DNA of 64,000 nt from positions 82,161-146,160 of the forward strand of contig BDSI01000203.1 in NCBI GenBank assembly GCA_003117195.1. Reading direction: 5' to 3'. The position numbers and the translations under genes are program-made. Of the stretch, positions 51,201 to 60,928 are shown piece by piece (position 1 is the stretch's first letter; each line of letters opens with the position of its first letter). Below the pieces are notes generated by a model that saw nothing but the letters and a program-made list of their open reading frames with translations, had not been told where the DNA came from and made no database searches. The DNA is from Eudorina sp. 2006-703-Eu-15 (lineage: Eukaryota > Chlorophyta > Chlorophyceae > Chlamydomonadales > Volvocaceae).

Positions 51201-53071
51201 GCAAAGCCGTGACGCGGCGCATGCCCGTGGTCCAGCCCGTCACCACATGTTGCTCCTCACTGAGCATCGAACGCATGTCACCGCGTCTTGTTTCCGCAAC
51301 TCTGTCTCATCTGAATACGCCGCCCGGGTCAACTGTTGGGGAGCCCGGGGGTCCACACATCTGTTGGGGGCGTAGGGCCCCTTCCGTGAGGCCCCTGTGC
51401 GGGTTCCCGGAGCCTCCCGGCAAGACAACAAGGCTCGCTGCTGTCTGTCAGCGAGTCGGAGCAAATGAAGGCTGAGGGACAATCATGCGATTGCGTCATT
51501 GAGATTGCGTCGTTACCCTTCGCGCGTGCCACCTCGCGCGCTGCCCTCCAGCACGTTGAAGAATATGCGTCCTCCCACCTCATTTCGTTCTAGACGATCA
51601 TCCCTCAGCGGCGAGCATCAAGCCACCAGGCCCTGCTGGGCTCCAGGCTCGATGCAGCCGCAACGAGGGTGCCAGGGGGTGACACTGGCAGCACGGGGCG
51701 AGCGTTGCTGGGAGCCGTCATGGCCCTCCCCGCAGAGCATGGCAACGGAGTCGCGGCGGTGCTGCTGACGGCGTTGCCGTTCGGGCTGGCGGCGGCCACC
51801 GGTATGGCGCTGGCGGAAAGCTCGCAGCGACACGGCGAGCGCATTCTGCACATCTCCATGCCGTACATCATTTCAGGTGGGTGGCGCCCGCCGCTGGCGC
51901 TTTCGATGCTGGCCTAGAGGGTCTCGGTACGTGACGTGTTGGAAGCCTACACGCGTTCCGGTGCCGCTGCAGGATCTGCTGCTGTTATCGACCTCTTGCC
52001 GGCCTACAGCTAGATTTAGCCGAAATCATATTGACGCGGTGCACAAGTGGTCATAACCTTGCATTTCGTGCACCTGGACGTTTCCCTTGCATGTGACTGT
52101 ATCACTACCGTGCGATCGCCCGGTATGGTCACCCAACCCGTACACAGGCGCGGCGTTGACGTTGTACTCTCGGGCGGCCTCCCGCTCTCCCTGGCTGGGC
52201 TTCCTGGCGCTGAGCCTGGGCGTGGTGCGTAGGGCGACCACATCTCTGGGGCGGGAGGTCGATGGGACTGTGGGACGTATCAAATTGCTCTCGCAGCGCT
52301 GCCTCCCCTTTGCCTGTAAGCTGCAAGCTGCCCCTTCTCGGCCCAATTATCAGACCCTTGAACCACAACCACAGGTTGGTGTCTACTCTGGGAGCGGGAC
52401 CTCGTTATCCCTGGTTTCGGAGCTGGCCGCAGGTCCCGGATTGGTGGTCGCCCTGCCCATGTACAACTCGTTAGGTGCGTTCTTTGCTCCAATTGGAGTG
52501 GGCAAGCGCACGTTATCATCCATGCGGCAGGTCATGCTCGGGCGTGGGACGTGATTGACGGGGCCGACTCCACGGGGGCAGGACCAAAGGTGCATACAGG
52601 AGAGACCTCACATGGACGGGGGAGGGGTTCCCCTGGTAGGTAGGCACCGACGATCCCTTTGTGGGGTCCGCTATGGCATTTCGTTTATTCAGGGGACCAG
52701 ACCATGCAGCTGTGGGACCGTATGTCCATGTGCGGGCACCCAAGGTTCGGGCTCCCACCTTCGCAAGCGATCTAACAGTGGAATTACCCACCAGGTCCTG
52801 TGCCAGCCAGCGCAGGGGTTCCGAACTCACTTCTGTTTCCCTCGCATGTGCGCCTGCAGGCACACTGGGCGGCTTCCTGGGGCCTGCCATCGTCGGTTGG
52901 CTGGTGCAGCGGGCCCGCAGCTCCGGTGCAACCGTGGGTGGGAGCGGCACCGCAGCCGCAATTCAAGGTGGTGGCTTCGGTGTGTCCGCGGTGGTGCTGG
53001 GGTCGGCGATGTTTCTATCGGGCGTCCTCGTGCTCCTGCTGGGGGCGGCCATCAGCCGCAGAGCGCGATAG
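48226..53071 (+). CDS. Major facilitator transporter, anion:cation symporter (ACS) family type
   Basis: Eleven exons: 48226-48350, 48421-48583, 48999-49205, 49602-49761, 50056-50137, 50491-50727, 51044-51146, 51594-51876, 52148-52224, 52375-52474 and 52860-53071. They give 582 residues, in frame throughout with mixed intron phases. ACS hallmarks occur in order: MCYVDRTSLAFAA in helix 1, GLGSGLFFLGYSLCQ then IPSNLLLRRFG, LRLLLGATEAGAFPGMWYVLT, DGLAGLAGWRWLFLLEGLP, and LPHSPESADFLTAAER at the start of the central loop. The loop exon (50491-50727) is Gly/Ser-rich and hydrophilic. The C-terminal half (FWAPTIVNSML, ALPMYNSLG, GGFLGPAIVGW) carries the remaining helices. Substrate is probably an organic anion or vitamin-like acid, not determinable. 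The first exon join (TCTAG|GTGAGC to GGTCAG|CTCGCG, 70-base intron) is the least certain. Start ATG 48226; an in-frame ATG lies at 48112. Confidence 0.9.
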
Positions 53072-53687
53072 ACACAGCAAAAAATAGTATGATGTAGCCG
53101 CGCTGGGGCCCAACTACCAACCGTGTGAAACCGTGTGCGCTCAGAGGCAGCCTTAGGAAACCGTATCAGCCCCATGCGTCTCTCTGAGTTTCTGAGTTTA
53201 CACACAATGTAGGTTTTAGGACAGCTCCGACTATCACCCAATAAACACCCCAACCCCCCTCAGCCGTACAGGAGTTGACTTGGGAGTTGGCAGCTGCGCG
53301 AGTGTGAGCAGGTCGTTGTACGGCGGCCCGGCTCGCAAGCTACCTGACTGTAGTGACGCACACGGGCAGTCGGCGCTGGTCGGCAGACGCGCGAGTGGGA
53401 GCTGGCAGTTGAGCGCGCACGCGGGTGGGAAGCTGACGGTGAAGCACGGCGGGGTGTGGTGTTGGCGCGCCGCGCGAGTGGGAGTGCATAGTCATGTGCG
53501 CGCCGTCTGGGAAGCTGCGTGTGTGAGCTGCAAGTAGACGCAAGAGAGACGCATGGGGCCGACCCGGTTTCCATAAGCTGCCTCTTGAGCGCACACGGTT
53601 TCACACGGCTCACAGTTGGGCTCCCGCGCGGGTGGGCCTAGCTGGAGTGCATGATAGTCGCTGGGCGCACGCGCGGGCAGGGCGCAG
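53072..53687. other. Intergenic, degenerate gcgcgagtgggagctg-type repeats
   Basis: Between about 53280 and 53640 the words gcgcgagtgggagctggcag, gcgggtgggaagctg and related variants recur at irregular spacing, giving a degenerate tandem structure. No gene seen. Confidence 0.5.
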
Positions 53688-53845
53688 GGGAACTCGGCGG
53701 AAACTCGGCGGCATTCCGTTACAGAGAAAGAGCGCGCTACTGCGACATGCTCATGGGTTCAGTGTTGCTGCCAGCGCCGCCAGCGGGCGGCTCAGAACCC
53801 ACACGCAGCTCACCGCCCTCCCTGCCCTCACCCGAACCGCCATGC
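53688..53845 (+). repeat. Degenerate inverted copy of the exon at 56829-57065
   Basis: Starting right after a gcag at 53684-53687, this segment matches the reverse complement of 57065-56905: the gggaactcggcggaaactcggcgg start, a gctgccagcgccgcc core and the ctccctgccctcaccc end. A net 5-base difference after the gagaaa word breaks the frame. It abuts the 3' end of the broken minus ORF at 53828-54561. Confidence 0.7.
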
Positions 53846-54561
53846 AGCTGCGGGAATCAGGTTGCCGTCAATACCCACCACCCTGAAGTTGTGCAGCTTG
53901 CCGCGCAAGATGGAGGCGTTTCCAACCCGGGTGCCCAGCGGGTTGCTGGGGATGATGCGGGTGAAAACCGAGCCTACCATCGGCATCAGCTGGTACCCCG
54001 CACTCTTGGTAAGGGATGATTTAGGTGCCCTGGGTGAGGGTGTTGCTCTCAATAAGGTACGGCGCGTTTGCGGGCACAGTATTCACGCTGACAATGAATG
54101 ACTCGATGGCAGTCGGAGGTGTACCCCGCAAGCCACTCTGGCAGGTCCATGAAGTGCATGCCATCCCGCCAGTACCCCTGCACCACGTTTGCAGAGCTCA
54201 GCTGGATGCGGAAGAAGCGCATGGCGTTTTGCTATTTGGCAAGGTTTTTCTAACGAGTCCACAACCTTGACCATGGGGGTTTCGGGCAGCTGCTCTGGGT
54301 CTAGCACGCGCCCGGCATCCTCAACCTCAACGGTGGTGTTGGTGGGTGGGTGTGGCGTGCCTTGCCTGCTGCCGTGCGCTCCTCTTTCTTGGCATCAGCG
54401 GAGCGATAGGTGGCAATCGTGATATCAATTAGGTAGTCGGGCAGTTGCGGGTGCTCGCCTTTGAGAGCGTAATACCACGACTTGTACTCGTCCGACCGCT
54501 TGAATCCCGGCTGACCCCCGGCGGTGCCATGGCTGCTGCTGCTGCTGTCCTGACCATCCAT
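53828..54561 (-). pseudogene. Intronless broken ORF of unknown, possibly viral or mobile-element origin
   Basis: Reading minus from ATG 54561, the frame opens with a Ser-rich start and then protein-like text (SDEYKSWYYALKGEHPQLPDY, IDITIATYRSADAKKEER). Similarly protein-like text continues in other frames through DPEQLPETPMVKVVDSLEK, AMRFFRIQLSSANVVQGYW, SFIVSVNTVPANAPYLIESN and finally GSVFTRIIPSNPLGTRVGN. At least three frame changes (near 54330, 54240 and 54110) and one in-frame stop (near 54030) interrupt it. No splice sites are needed to connect the pieces, unlike every neighbour. That suggests a former single-exon ORF such as a viral or transposon gene, or a retrocopy. I recognise no family. 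I have not reconstructed the intact protein. Confidence 0.5.
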
Positions 54562-55310
54562 AGAGCTAGAAAATGCGCGGGCCCCTACACAACGTGCACA
54601 ATGGTGTCAAAATTGCGCCCGGATACGCGACTCCTTAGGCCCTGTGAAGTCTAGGACTAGGGCCGAGTGACCTCCGCCATATCCAACATTCTTTAAAATA
54701 ATAAGGAATTAATTGCAGCAGTACAACAGAATTCCAATTGCTGGAACACGGAGGGCCCCTCTGGAACAACAGTAGTCGTTCCTGAAACGGCGTTGTCCCG
54801 GAACCAGGAGGGGTCTGTTCCCAGGGACGTTTGGCTGGGTAGTATTCCACATTGTAACTTGAAATGGGAAGCGCAAAACACGGAACGACGTGGGCTCACA
54901 ACTTGGCGAGCATTGTCACAGTTGATACAGTGAAGCTTCCCCATACATAATCGGGAATAATACATGTAAGTTAATTTTCTCGAGCCAGCAAATGTCGACG
55001 ATCTTGTGTGCAGTGGTTTGTACAACTTGAACTGTTCTCCGTAACATTCAAGGCTTTCTACTCTGGAAATATCTTCCGAAGTTAACACAGATAAAGAGTT
55101 TTGGAGTATGGAAGAAGACGGGCGGTGGTACAGCGACTCCAGGGAACCGCCTCCTCACTCAGACGCAACACGCAAGTGAGGAGCAGCAGCCGTACAGCTG
55201 TTTGCGCTCATTTCTACGTTGAATTCTTTTGATCTCTAAACAGTTGTACTTATATCACATTTCCAAAAGCCGAGGCAACATCTACAAACAGACTGCAAAA
55301 GATCCTCAAA
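54562..55310. other. AT-richer intergenic spacer
   Basis: About 750 bases with lower GC than the surroundings. No coding exon supported. It separates the divergently oriented broken ORF and coiled-coil gene. Confidence 0.5.
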
Positions 55311-55966
55311 ATGTCCACACCGCCTGAGATGCAGATGGGCGATATTCCGCAGCCTCAACGCGACCAGATTCAGAAGATGGTGGAGCAGCTGGTGAAGGAG
55401 GCGGAGCAGAGGGCCGAGCAGAGGGCCGAGCATAGGCTCAAGCAGATGACGGAGCAGGTGGAGCAGAGGGCCGATCAGAGGGTCAAGCAGTTGACGGAGC
55501 AGGTGGAGCAGAGGGCCGAGCATAGGCTCAAGCAGATGACGGAGCAGGTGGAGCAGACGGCCGATCAGAGGGTCAAGCAGTTGACGGAGCAGGTGGAGCA
55601 GAGGTTCCAAGAGCTGCGAAAGAAGGAGCCTGCGCGCGGTAAGTGCGATGCAGATGCGCAGCGGTTGCGGCTGCGGCTGCGGCTGCGGCTGTGGCTGCGG
55701 CGAGGCTGTGGCTGCGGCGAGGCTGCGGCTGCGGCTGTGACTGGGGCTGGAGGGCGTATGCCAGAAGGTTTCCTTCATGTCTGCACGTGCTTGCACTCCG
55801 CACAGACGTCCTTGTGGAGGCTCTGGGGTCCTTGTGCGCTTTGATCATGAGGACAAGCTCAAGGGCACACGCTAAGCAAGAGTGAGCGCTCCTGCTGGCA
55901 GACTGGCTGGATTATCTGGCGGGGCCCTTGGGGTCCTTCGGGCAGGGCGCCCTGAACTTGCTGTAG
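55311..55966 (+). CDS. Amphipathic Glu/Gln/Arg coiled-coil protein, tail truncated by an in-frame stop
   Basis: Exon 1 is 55311-55638 (donor G|GTAAGT, phase 1); exon 2 starts at 55902 (acceptor GGCAG), and the split codon rejoins as Asp. Residues about 20-100 are charged repeats (KQMTEQVEQRADQRVKQLTE). They are encoded by two copies of a ~90-bp unit, each itself two ~45-bp halves, and predict a long helix. After DWLDYLAGPLGSFGQGALNLL comes TAG (55964-55966). Beyond it the same frame continues 28 codons to TGA 56053 and includes a hydrophobic tail (GFGIAVVLLLVPVVKRLV) like that of the gene at 56829-57065. The ancestral protein was thus probably membrane-anchored; the stop frees it or inactivates it. 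Function unknown. The downstream part lies in an inverted repeat. Confidence 0.55.
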
Positions 55967-55997
55967 AAGAACCCGCTGGGAGAAGCGCTGCTAGGCT

Positions 55998-56888
55998 TTG
56001 GCATCGCGGTTGTCCTGCTGCTGGTGCCGGTCGTCAAGCGGTTGGTGAACTGATGTCCGACATGATTGGGTAAGCTTGGACCAAGTGCAATGAGGAGGAC
56101 AGGACATTCCTGATTCCTGTGCACTCTGTACTCATACAAATGTATCATCAGGTAGAAGGGACATTGTGCAAACTATGCACTCTGCAGTAGAAGGGACTTT
56201 GTGCCTCGGTGCACAGGGGTTTGATGCTGCAAGGTAGCATCAACTGTATTCTCAAGATACAGTCGTTTTCATTTTCAATAAAGAACATTCGCTGCGCATA
56301 GGAACTCAATTTTCCACCATGAGAACCAGGAGGACGTGCAGTCAAGACCAAGGTTACCAAGGTTGTGTACAAAGTTAGTTTGGGCGTTTGTGTTTGTTTG
56401 TGTGTGGTGCGGCAGGGGTGTCCTGTGCCAACACCTGTCTGCGGAAGGGTCGTCTCGTGCATCGACCTCGGCTGGGGCTGGGTAGTCATGACGAGCTGAC
56501 GTCTATCTTTCTTTGTACATAACCTTGGTCTTGACTGCACGTCCTCCTGGTTCTCATGGTGGAAAATTGAGTTCCTATGCGCAGCGAATGTTCTTTATTG
56601 AAAATGAAAACGACTGTATCTTGAGAATACAGTTGATGCTACCTTGCAGCATCAAACCCCTGTGCACCGAGGCACAAAGTCCCTTCTACTGCAGAGTGCA
56701 TAGTTTGCACAATGTCCCTTCTACCTGATGATACATTTGTATGAGTACAGAGTGCACAGGAATCAGGAATGTCCTGTCCTCCTCATTGCACTTGGTCCAA
56801 GCTTACCCAATCATGTCCGACATCAGTTTCAACCCTTCACCAACCGCTTGACGACCGGCACCAGCAGCAGGACAACCGCGATGCCAAA
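55998..56888. repeat. Long near-perfect inverted repeat (foldback), arms ~375 bp, spacer ~135 bp
   Basis: Left arm about 55998-56374 and right arm about 56510-56888 are reverse complements. Differences seen: a 9-base insertion in the right arm near 56830 (gtgaagggttgaaactg versus gtgaactg), a short duplication of the ccaaggtt word in the left arm near 56350, and a few substitutions. The outer ends carry the tttggcatcgcgg start of the hydrophobic tail codons of two convergent genes; the rest is their 3' region. Transcription across it would give a long hairpin. Confidence 0.93.
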
Positions 56889-57065
56889 CAAAACAAAACA
56901 TGTGCCTTGTGATGCTGGCAGTTTGGGTAAGGGCAGAGAGGGCATTGAACCGCGTGTGGGCTCTGAGCCGCCCGGTGGCGGTGCTGGCAGCAACGCGGAG
57001 CCTATGAGCATATCGGTGTGCTGTTTCTCTGTAAAGGAATGCCGCCGAGTTTCTGCCGAGTTCCC
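56829..57065 (-). CDS. Last exon of a small membrane-tail protein, convergent paralogue of the coiled-coil gene
   Basis: After a GTGCAG acceptor the frame opens at 57065 and runs 78 codons to TGA (56829-56831). It encodes a polar N-part (GNSAETRRHSFTEKQHTD), a Pro/Gly/Ser-rich middle, and a C-terminal hydrophobic tail (FGIAVVLLLVPVVKRLVKG), the same tail that lies past the stop in the coiled-coil gene. A degenerate copy sits at 53688-53845 and keeps the same gcag|GGGAACTCGG border, which supports this as an exon start. The upstream exon(s) on minus (above 57065) were not found. An internal ATG at 57005 would allow a shorter single-exon reading. Function unknown; probably a tail-anchored or single-pass membrane protein. 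Confidence 0.45.
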   Translation of the reverse strand, partial: GNSAETRRHSFTEKQHTDMLIGSALLPAPPPGGSEPTRGSMPSLPLPKLPASQGTCFVLFGIAVVLLLVPVVKRLVKG

Positions 57066-57996
57066 CTGCACCCCGAAGGAGGGTATTCAATTCTTCAAGG
57101 CATGCCTCTCAAAATCGTATGGCCAGCGGCTCCTATCATCAACATTCTCTGCGCGTGCGCGGCGTTCAGATGTACGGCATGTTCGCTCGCGCCCCAATAT
57201 GTGCTTGCCGCAATCTCCCCCGCGCCACCCACGCCGTCTCTGTGTAACCTGGAGCGACATTTGCCCCATCGGGCCATCACTACTCTGACGCCGCCGACGG
57301 CCGGGTTGCAGTACACAACCGGCACCGCAGTCGTCACGCAGCCAGGGTGTCGCCTTGAGAAGGGAGTGGCGTAGTCTACCGCATCAGGGGACGGCGGCGA
57401 TCCATGGTGGTGTGACCAGCTTGACAAGTATGCCGCTCTGTAGGTGCAAACGGACTGAGCATGACTGGGTATGTCCGGGGGGCCTTCATGCAGGCGGACG
57501 AACACCCCCGTACATCCCTTGGTAATGTAGATGTGGCGAGCTACAGGTCCGCAGAGTCGTGCCACCGGGCAGTTGAACCCGCTTCGTGGCCGTCATGGTG
57601 AGGCCAGGCCTAGCGGTCGTCCCAGTTCAGGTGAGGCCGTGTTCCCCACTTGAGGGATTCGGCGTTGCGGGTGGAGGTAAGGTGGGCTGAAGTGGGGTCG
57701 GGTGGGCTGAGGTGGGATTGAGTAGGGTGAGGACAGGGGGGCCACTTGGGACGACGTCGGCAGCATGTGCGGGCCAGAACGGGGCCGCGAGACGGGGCGG
57801 ATCATGCGGGGTTGGCCCTTGGATGCGACGGGGCGGGTCGTGCGGGGGAGGGGGGGGCCTTGGATGCGACGGGGCGGGTCGTGCGGGGAGGGGGGGGCTT
57901 GGATGCGACGGGGCGGGTCGTGCGGGGAGGGGGGGCTTGGATGCGTCTGTGATGCATGATATGGGGGCTGGACGGGCGGCGGGAGCGCACTTGCAG
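57066..57996. other. Intergenic or intronic spacer with short GC-rich tandem repeats
   Basis: Contains about three units of a 38-41-bp repeat beginning ggatgcgacggggcgggtcg at 57821, 57862 and 57901, plus a diverged start at 57939, and tggggt/gggctgag-type runs before it. No gene supported; upstream exons of the exon at 57997 could lie here. Confidence 0.5.
57821..57945. repeat. 38-41-bp tandem repeat, about three units
   Basis: Starts at 57821, 57862, 57901 and a diverged 57939. Length differences are in the poly-G run. Gly-Arg-rich ORFs across it are artefacts. Confidence 0.9.
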
Positions 57997-58089
57997 GCGT
58001 GAGGTCGACTGCTGCGACCTCAAGAAGGGCGCCGATATGGTGGAGTTCCGGGACCCGGGCGTGTGCCACACGTCCGCGGTTCCTATCAC
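57997..58089 (+). CDS. Isolated putative internal exon, Cys-containing, unidentified
   Basis: A tract ending CTTGCAG precedes 57997, and GTAAGG follows 58089. In the phase 2/phase 2 frame the exon reads REVDCCDLKKGADMVEF and then RDPGVCHTSAVPIT, without a stop. The balanced composition and matching splice sites make it exon-like, but no partner exon was found. A possible next exon after the ttcttcttag at about 58176 would end quickly at a TGA. No family recognised. Confidence 0.25.
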
Positions 58090-58819
58090 GTAAGGACTGG
58101 TGGGCGGCGGCTGGGCTGGCTGGCCTTTCCGGTGCGTGGCGATTGAGCGGGACTTGTACTCACGTGTTCTTCTTAGTTTATGGTGGAGGCTGCTGTTGGG
58201 AATGTTATGAGGAGCTGCTTTAAATGCGGGGCTTGATGGTGAGGTTGGGCCAAAGCGGCTTGATGGTGAGGTCGGGGACCTGTGGGGGCACGAAAGATGA
58301 GATGGTGTGGAGATGCACGGATTGTCAAGATTTGCGAGGGCTACTTGCAGGATGCTGATGGTTTCGCTGGCCATATCCGCATCGGCCATCCATTAGGCCC
58401 ATTTCTATTTCGGACACTCCTACGGGGACCTAAGCGGTGCGGCCACTTATGACCTAGGACTGTTTCTACGGAAGCCCGAAACCAGTCTGGAGCCAAGCCA
58501 AATTCGCATGCTGGAAAATACTCGGTGTAGCTATATCAAAGGTCGTGATATTCTTTGACGGATAAGTATCTAAATAGGGTATTTGCGAGGATGCCTTTCA
58601 CCGATCTTAGCCTGTGCATGAAGCTGACTGCAGGGCGGGTTGCAAACTCGTCTTTTGCCGGAATGCCTAGTGTAAAACCTGGGCTTTTATTGTGATGTTG
58701 GCCATGCAGATGATTCATGGACCGAATAGCACGTACGCATCGGTACAAACTGCTCGCCAATTATTCATTCGTGCCGCAAACGGCAAACCACAAAGAATTT
58801 AATCATAAATATTTCACAG

Positions 58820-60248
58820 ATGATCTCGCATATCTGCCGTGATCATCAGCCTGCTTGCGCTCCCCGCCCAACACTCAGCCAGCCGGGGGCCACCAGCGCG
58901 CTTGTGGGCATGACGCACATGGACACGTCCGCAGTCGGATGCGACTCCAGCGCAGCCGCGCGTCCCAGTGTGCCGGGGGCGGAGGTGCGAGGGAGTGGGG
59001 CGGCCAGGGACGGTGCAGCTCGGGTATTGCAACGGTGTTGCGCGATTCGGACCGTCCGTCTGCCAACCCTACATGCCAAACGTGTGCACGGATGGGCACC
59101 ATGTCCCTCTGCGGTCCCCTCTCAAGAGGTTTAACGTTTCCCTGCCCGTCCTGTTCATTGACCGCTGCACAGACGGCGACCCGCGTTGAAGCTAACACGG
59201 ATGCAGATGCAGCCAGCGCGACGCCATCCGCGGCCCCTGCCCTGTCGCCCGGCGCTCCCCGCCCAACGCTCAGCCAGCCGGGGGCCACCTGCGCGCTTGT
59301 GGGCATGACGCACGTGGACACGTCCGCAGTCGGATGCGACTCCAGCGCAGCCGCGCGTCCCAGTGTGCCGGGGGCGGAGGTGCGAGGGAGTGGGGCGGCC
59401 AGGGACGGTGCAGCTCGGGTATTGCAACGGTGTTGCGCGATTCGGACCGTCCGTCTGCCAACCCTACATGCCAAACTTGCGCACGGATGGGCACCATGTC
59501 CCTCTGCGGTCCCCTCTCAAGAGGTTTAACGTTTCCCTGCCCGTCCTGTTCATTGACCGCTACACAGACGGCGACCCGCGTTGAAGCCAACGCGGACGCA
59601 GATGCAGCCAGCGCGACACCATCCGCGGCCCCTGCCCTGTCGCCCGGCGCTCCCCGCCCAACACTCAGCCAGCCGGGGGCCACCAGCGCAAATGATGCCA
59701 GCGGAGCCGCGCGTCCCAGCCCACCGGGGCCCACTGGGGTATCTGATGTGCCCCACTACCTTGAAGAGATGAGGGATGCGAATGGCGTTGTACGCCTCAC
59801 AGCCTCTAAACGGACGGTGGATGTCCTTATCAACGCGAGCTTAGAACGCATGGGAGGTAAGATAAGCAGTACATGCAGACTCGGCAGCACCAGTTCCCGT
59901 TGTCAAGGCCATTGGAACTGTCCATCAACGCTGGTCGCGCATGGAGGTACGTCCATTGCGAGGGCCATGCAAAAATGAGTATCAAGTGCTCCATGCCTCA
60001 CAACACATTATCATCGAAATCACAATGGCGCTGTGCAGAGCAACCAGGGCGGTGGCAATAACGGTGGAGAGGGCTTGTACGGAACAATAGCCTACAAGGG
60101 GACATCCGTCGTGTTCGCGCTACTGATACTGCTGACCGGCATGTGCACGTCCAGCGTGCTGGTGGATCCGGGTGCGGGCCTCGGCCGCCCCCTGGTGCAC
60201 GCAGCTTTACTGGGGCTGCAGTGCGTCTGGGGGTTCGAGCAGGACTGA
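58820..60248 (+). CDS. Ala/Pro-rich membrane protein with a duplicated exon, unidentified
   Basis: Proposed exons 58820-58903, 59173-59298, 59568-59856, 59879-59946 and 60039-60248 give 258 residues in continuous frame. Exon 2 and the start of exon 3 are 395-bp tandem copies. In the two full copies APRPTLSQPGATxAL runs into a CTT|GTGGGC donor. In the third, partial copy that donor is missing and the exon reads on into DVPHYLEEMRDANGVVRL and VLINASLERMG. Exon 4 (DSAAPVPVVKAIGTVHQRW) and exon 5 (GGGNNGGEGLYGTIAYKG, then the hydrophobic SVVFALLILLTGMCTSSVLV) join by phase 1 and phase 0. Ends at TGA 60246-60248. One clear membrane segment; the function is unknown. The first exon and start are the weakest part. 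Confidence 0.42.
58861..59690. repeat. 395-bp tandem duplication, two full units plus a partial third
   Basis: The word tccccgcccaac occurs at 58861, 59256 and 59651, exactly 395 bases apart. Units 1 and 2 are almost identical throughout; the third stops matching at about 59690. The unit equals one exon plus one intron of the gene at 58820-60248. Confidence 0.95.
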
Positions 60249-60255
60249 GCAAACG

Positions 60256-60781
60256 ATGGGCCCGTGCCTCAGATACTTCGAAGCCGTGTTTTATGAGATG
60301 TACGGTAAGAGTTGCGGTGTTTTCGCGCTGCGTGTTGCGGAGTATGACCTTGGGGTATTCGTATGACCTTGTAGGGAGCGCAGCTGCTGCGTATCTCCTG
60401 TCCGAGTGGCCTGCTATTCAGCACAACGCGGTTGGTGGATTGCCGCTTGATTGCCTAGACAGTTCAACTCACCTCTACACCTTTTGGCAGGGTTGGGCCC
60501 TGGACGATTGCAGGGAGCTGGCTCACAGGGTCAATGCGAGCAAGCACCTGAAGGTGGGGAATGAAATTGATGTGTGTGAACCACACCGACACACCGAACA
60601 GTCACTCCTTTACGCGCAGGGTTTGGCCTTTGTGCAAGACAGCAGGATAAACATGAAACAACATCTCCAGTCGGCTGGCTTCCGCGGCCTGCAACTGGTT
60701 GCAGTATGCACAGGTGTGGCCATGTCGGGCAGTGGCAAGTTCACGGCGTACATCTACAAGAGGACAGTTCCGGTGCCATAA
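60256..60781 (+). CDS. Small unidentified protein adjoining the satellite array
   Basis: Possible exons 60256-60304 (donor TACG|GTAAGA), 60459-60553 (acceptor GCCTAG) and 60620-60781 (acceptor GCGCAG) give 101 residues: MGPCLRYFEAVFYEMY, SSTHLYTFWQGWALDDCREL, then GLAFVQDSRINMKQHLQSAG and a C-terminus VAMSGSGKFTAYIYKRTVPVP. The 66-base piece 60554-60619 is in frame and stop-free, so it may be retained. No family is recognised. It could be the 3' part of a longer gene. Its stop is about 150 bases before the satellite starts. Confidence 0.35.
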
Positions 60782-60928
60782 ACGGTATGTATGACTGTGT
60801 TGATGTGACCTCAACTTGGGCCCGTCATATTCAGGGCGGTTGGGCGAGATGTGGTGCATTCGGTCGGGGGACGACTTCTAGGGCCCTGCATACTCGGTTA
60901 TGCACCATCATGATGCGCCAGCGGTGTT

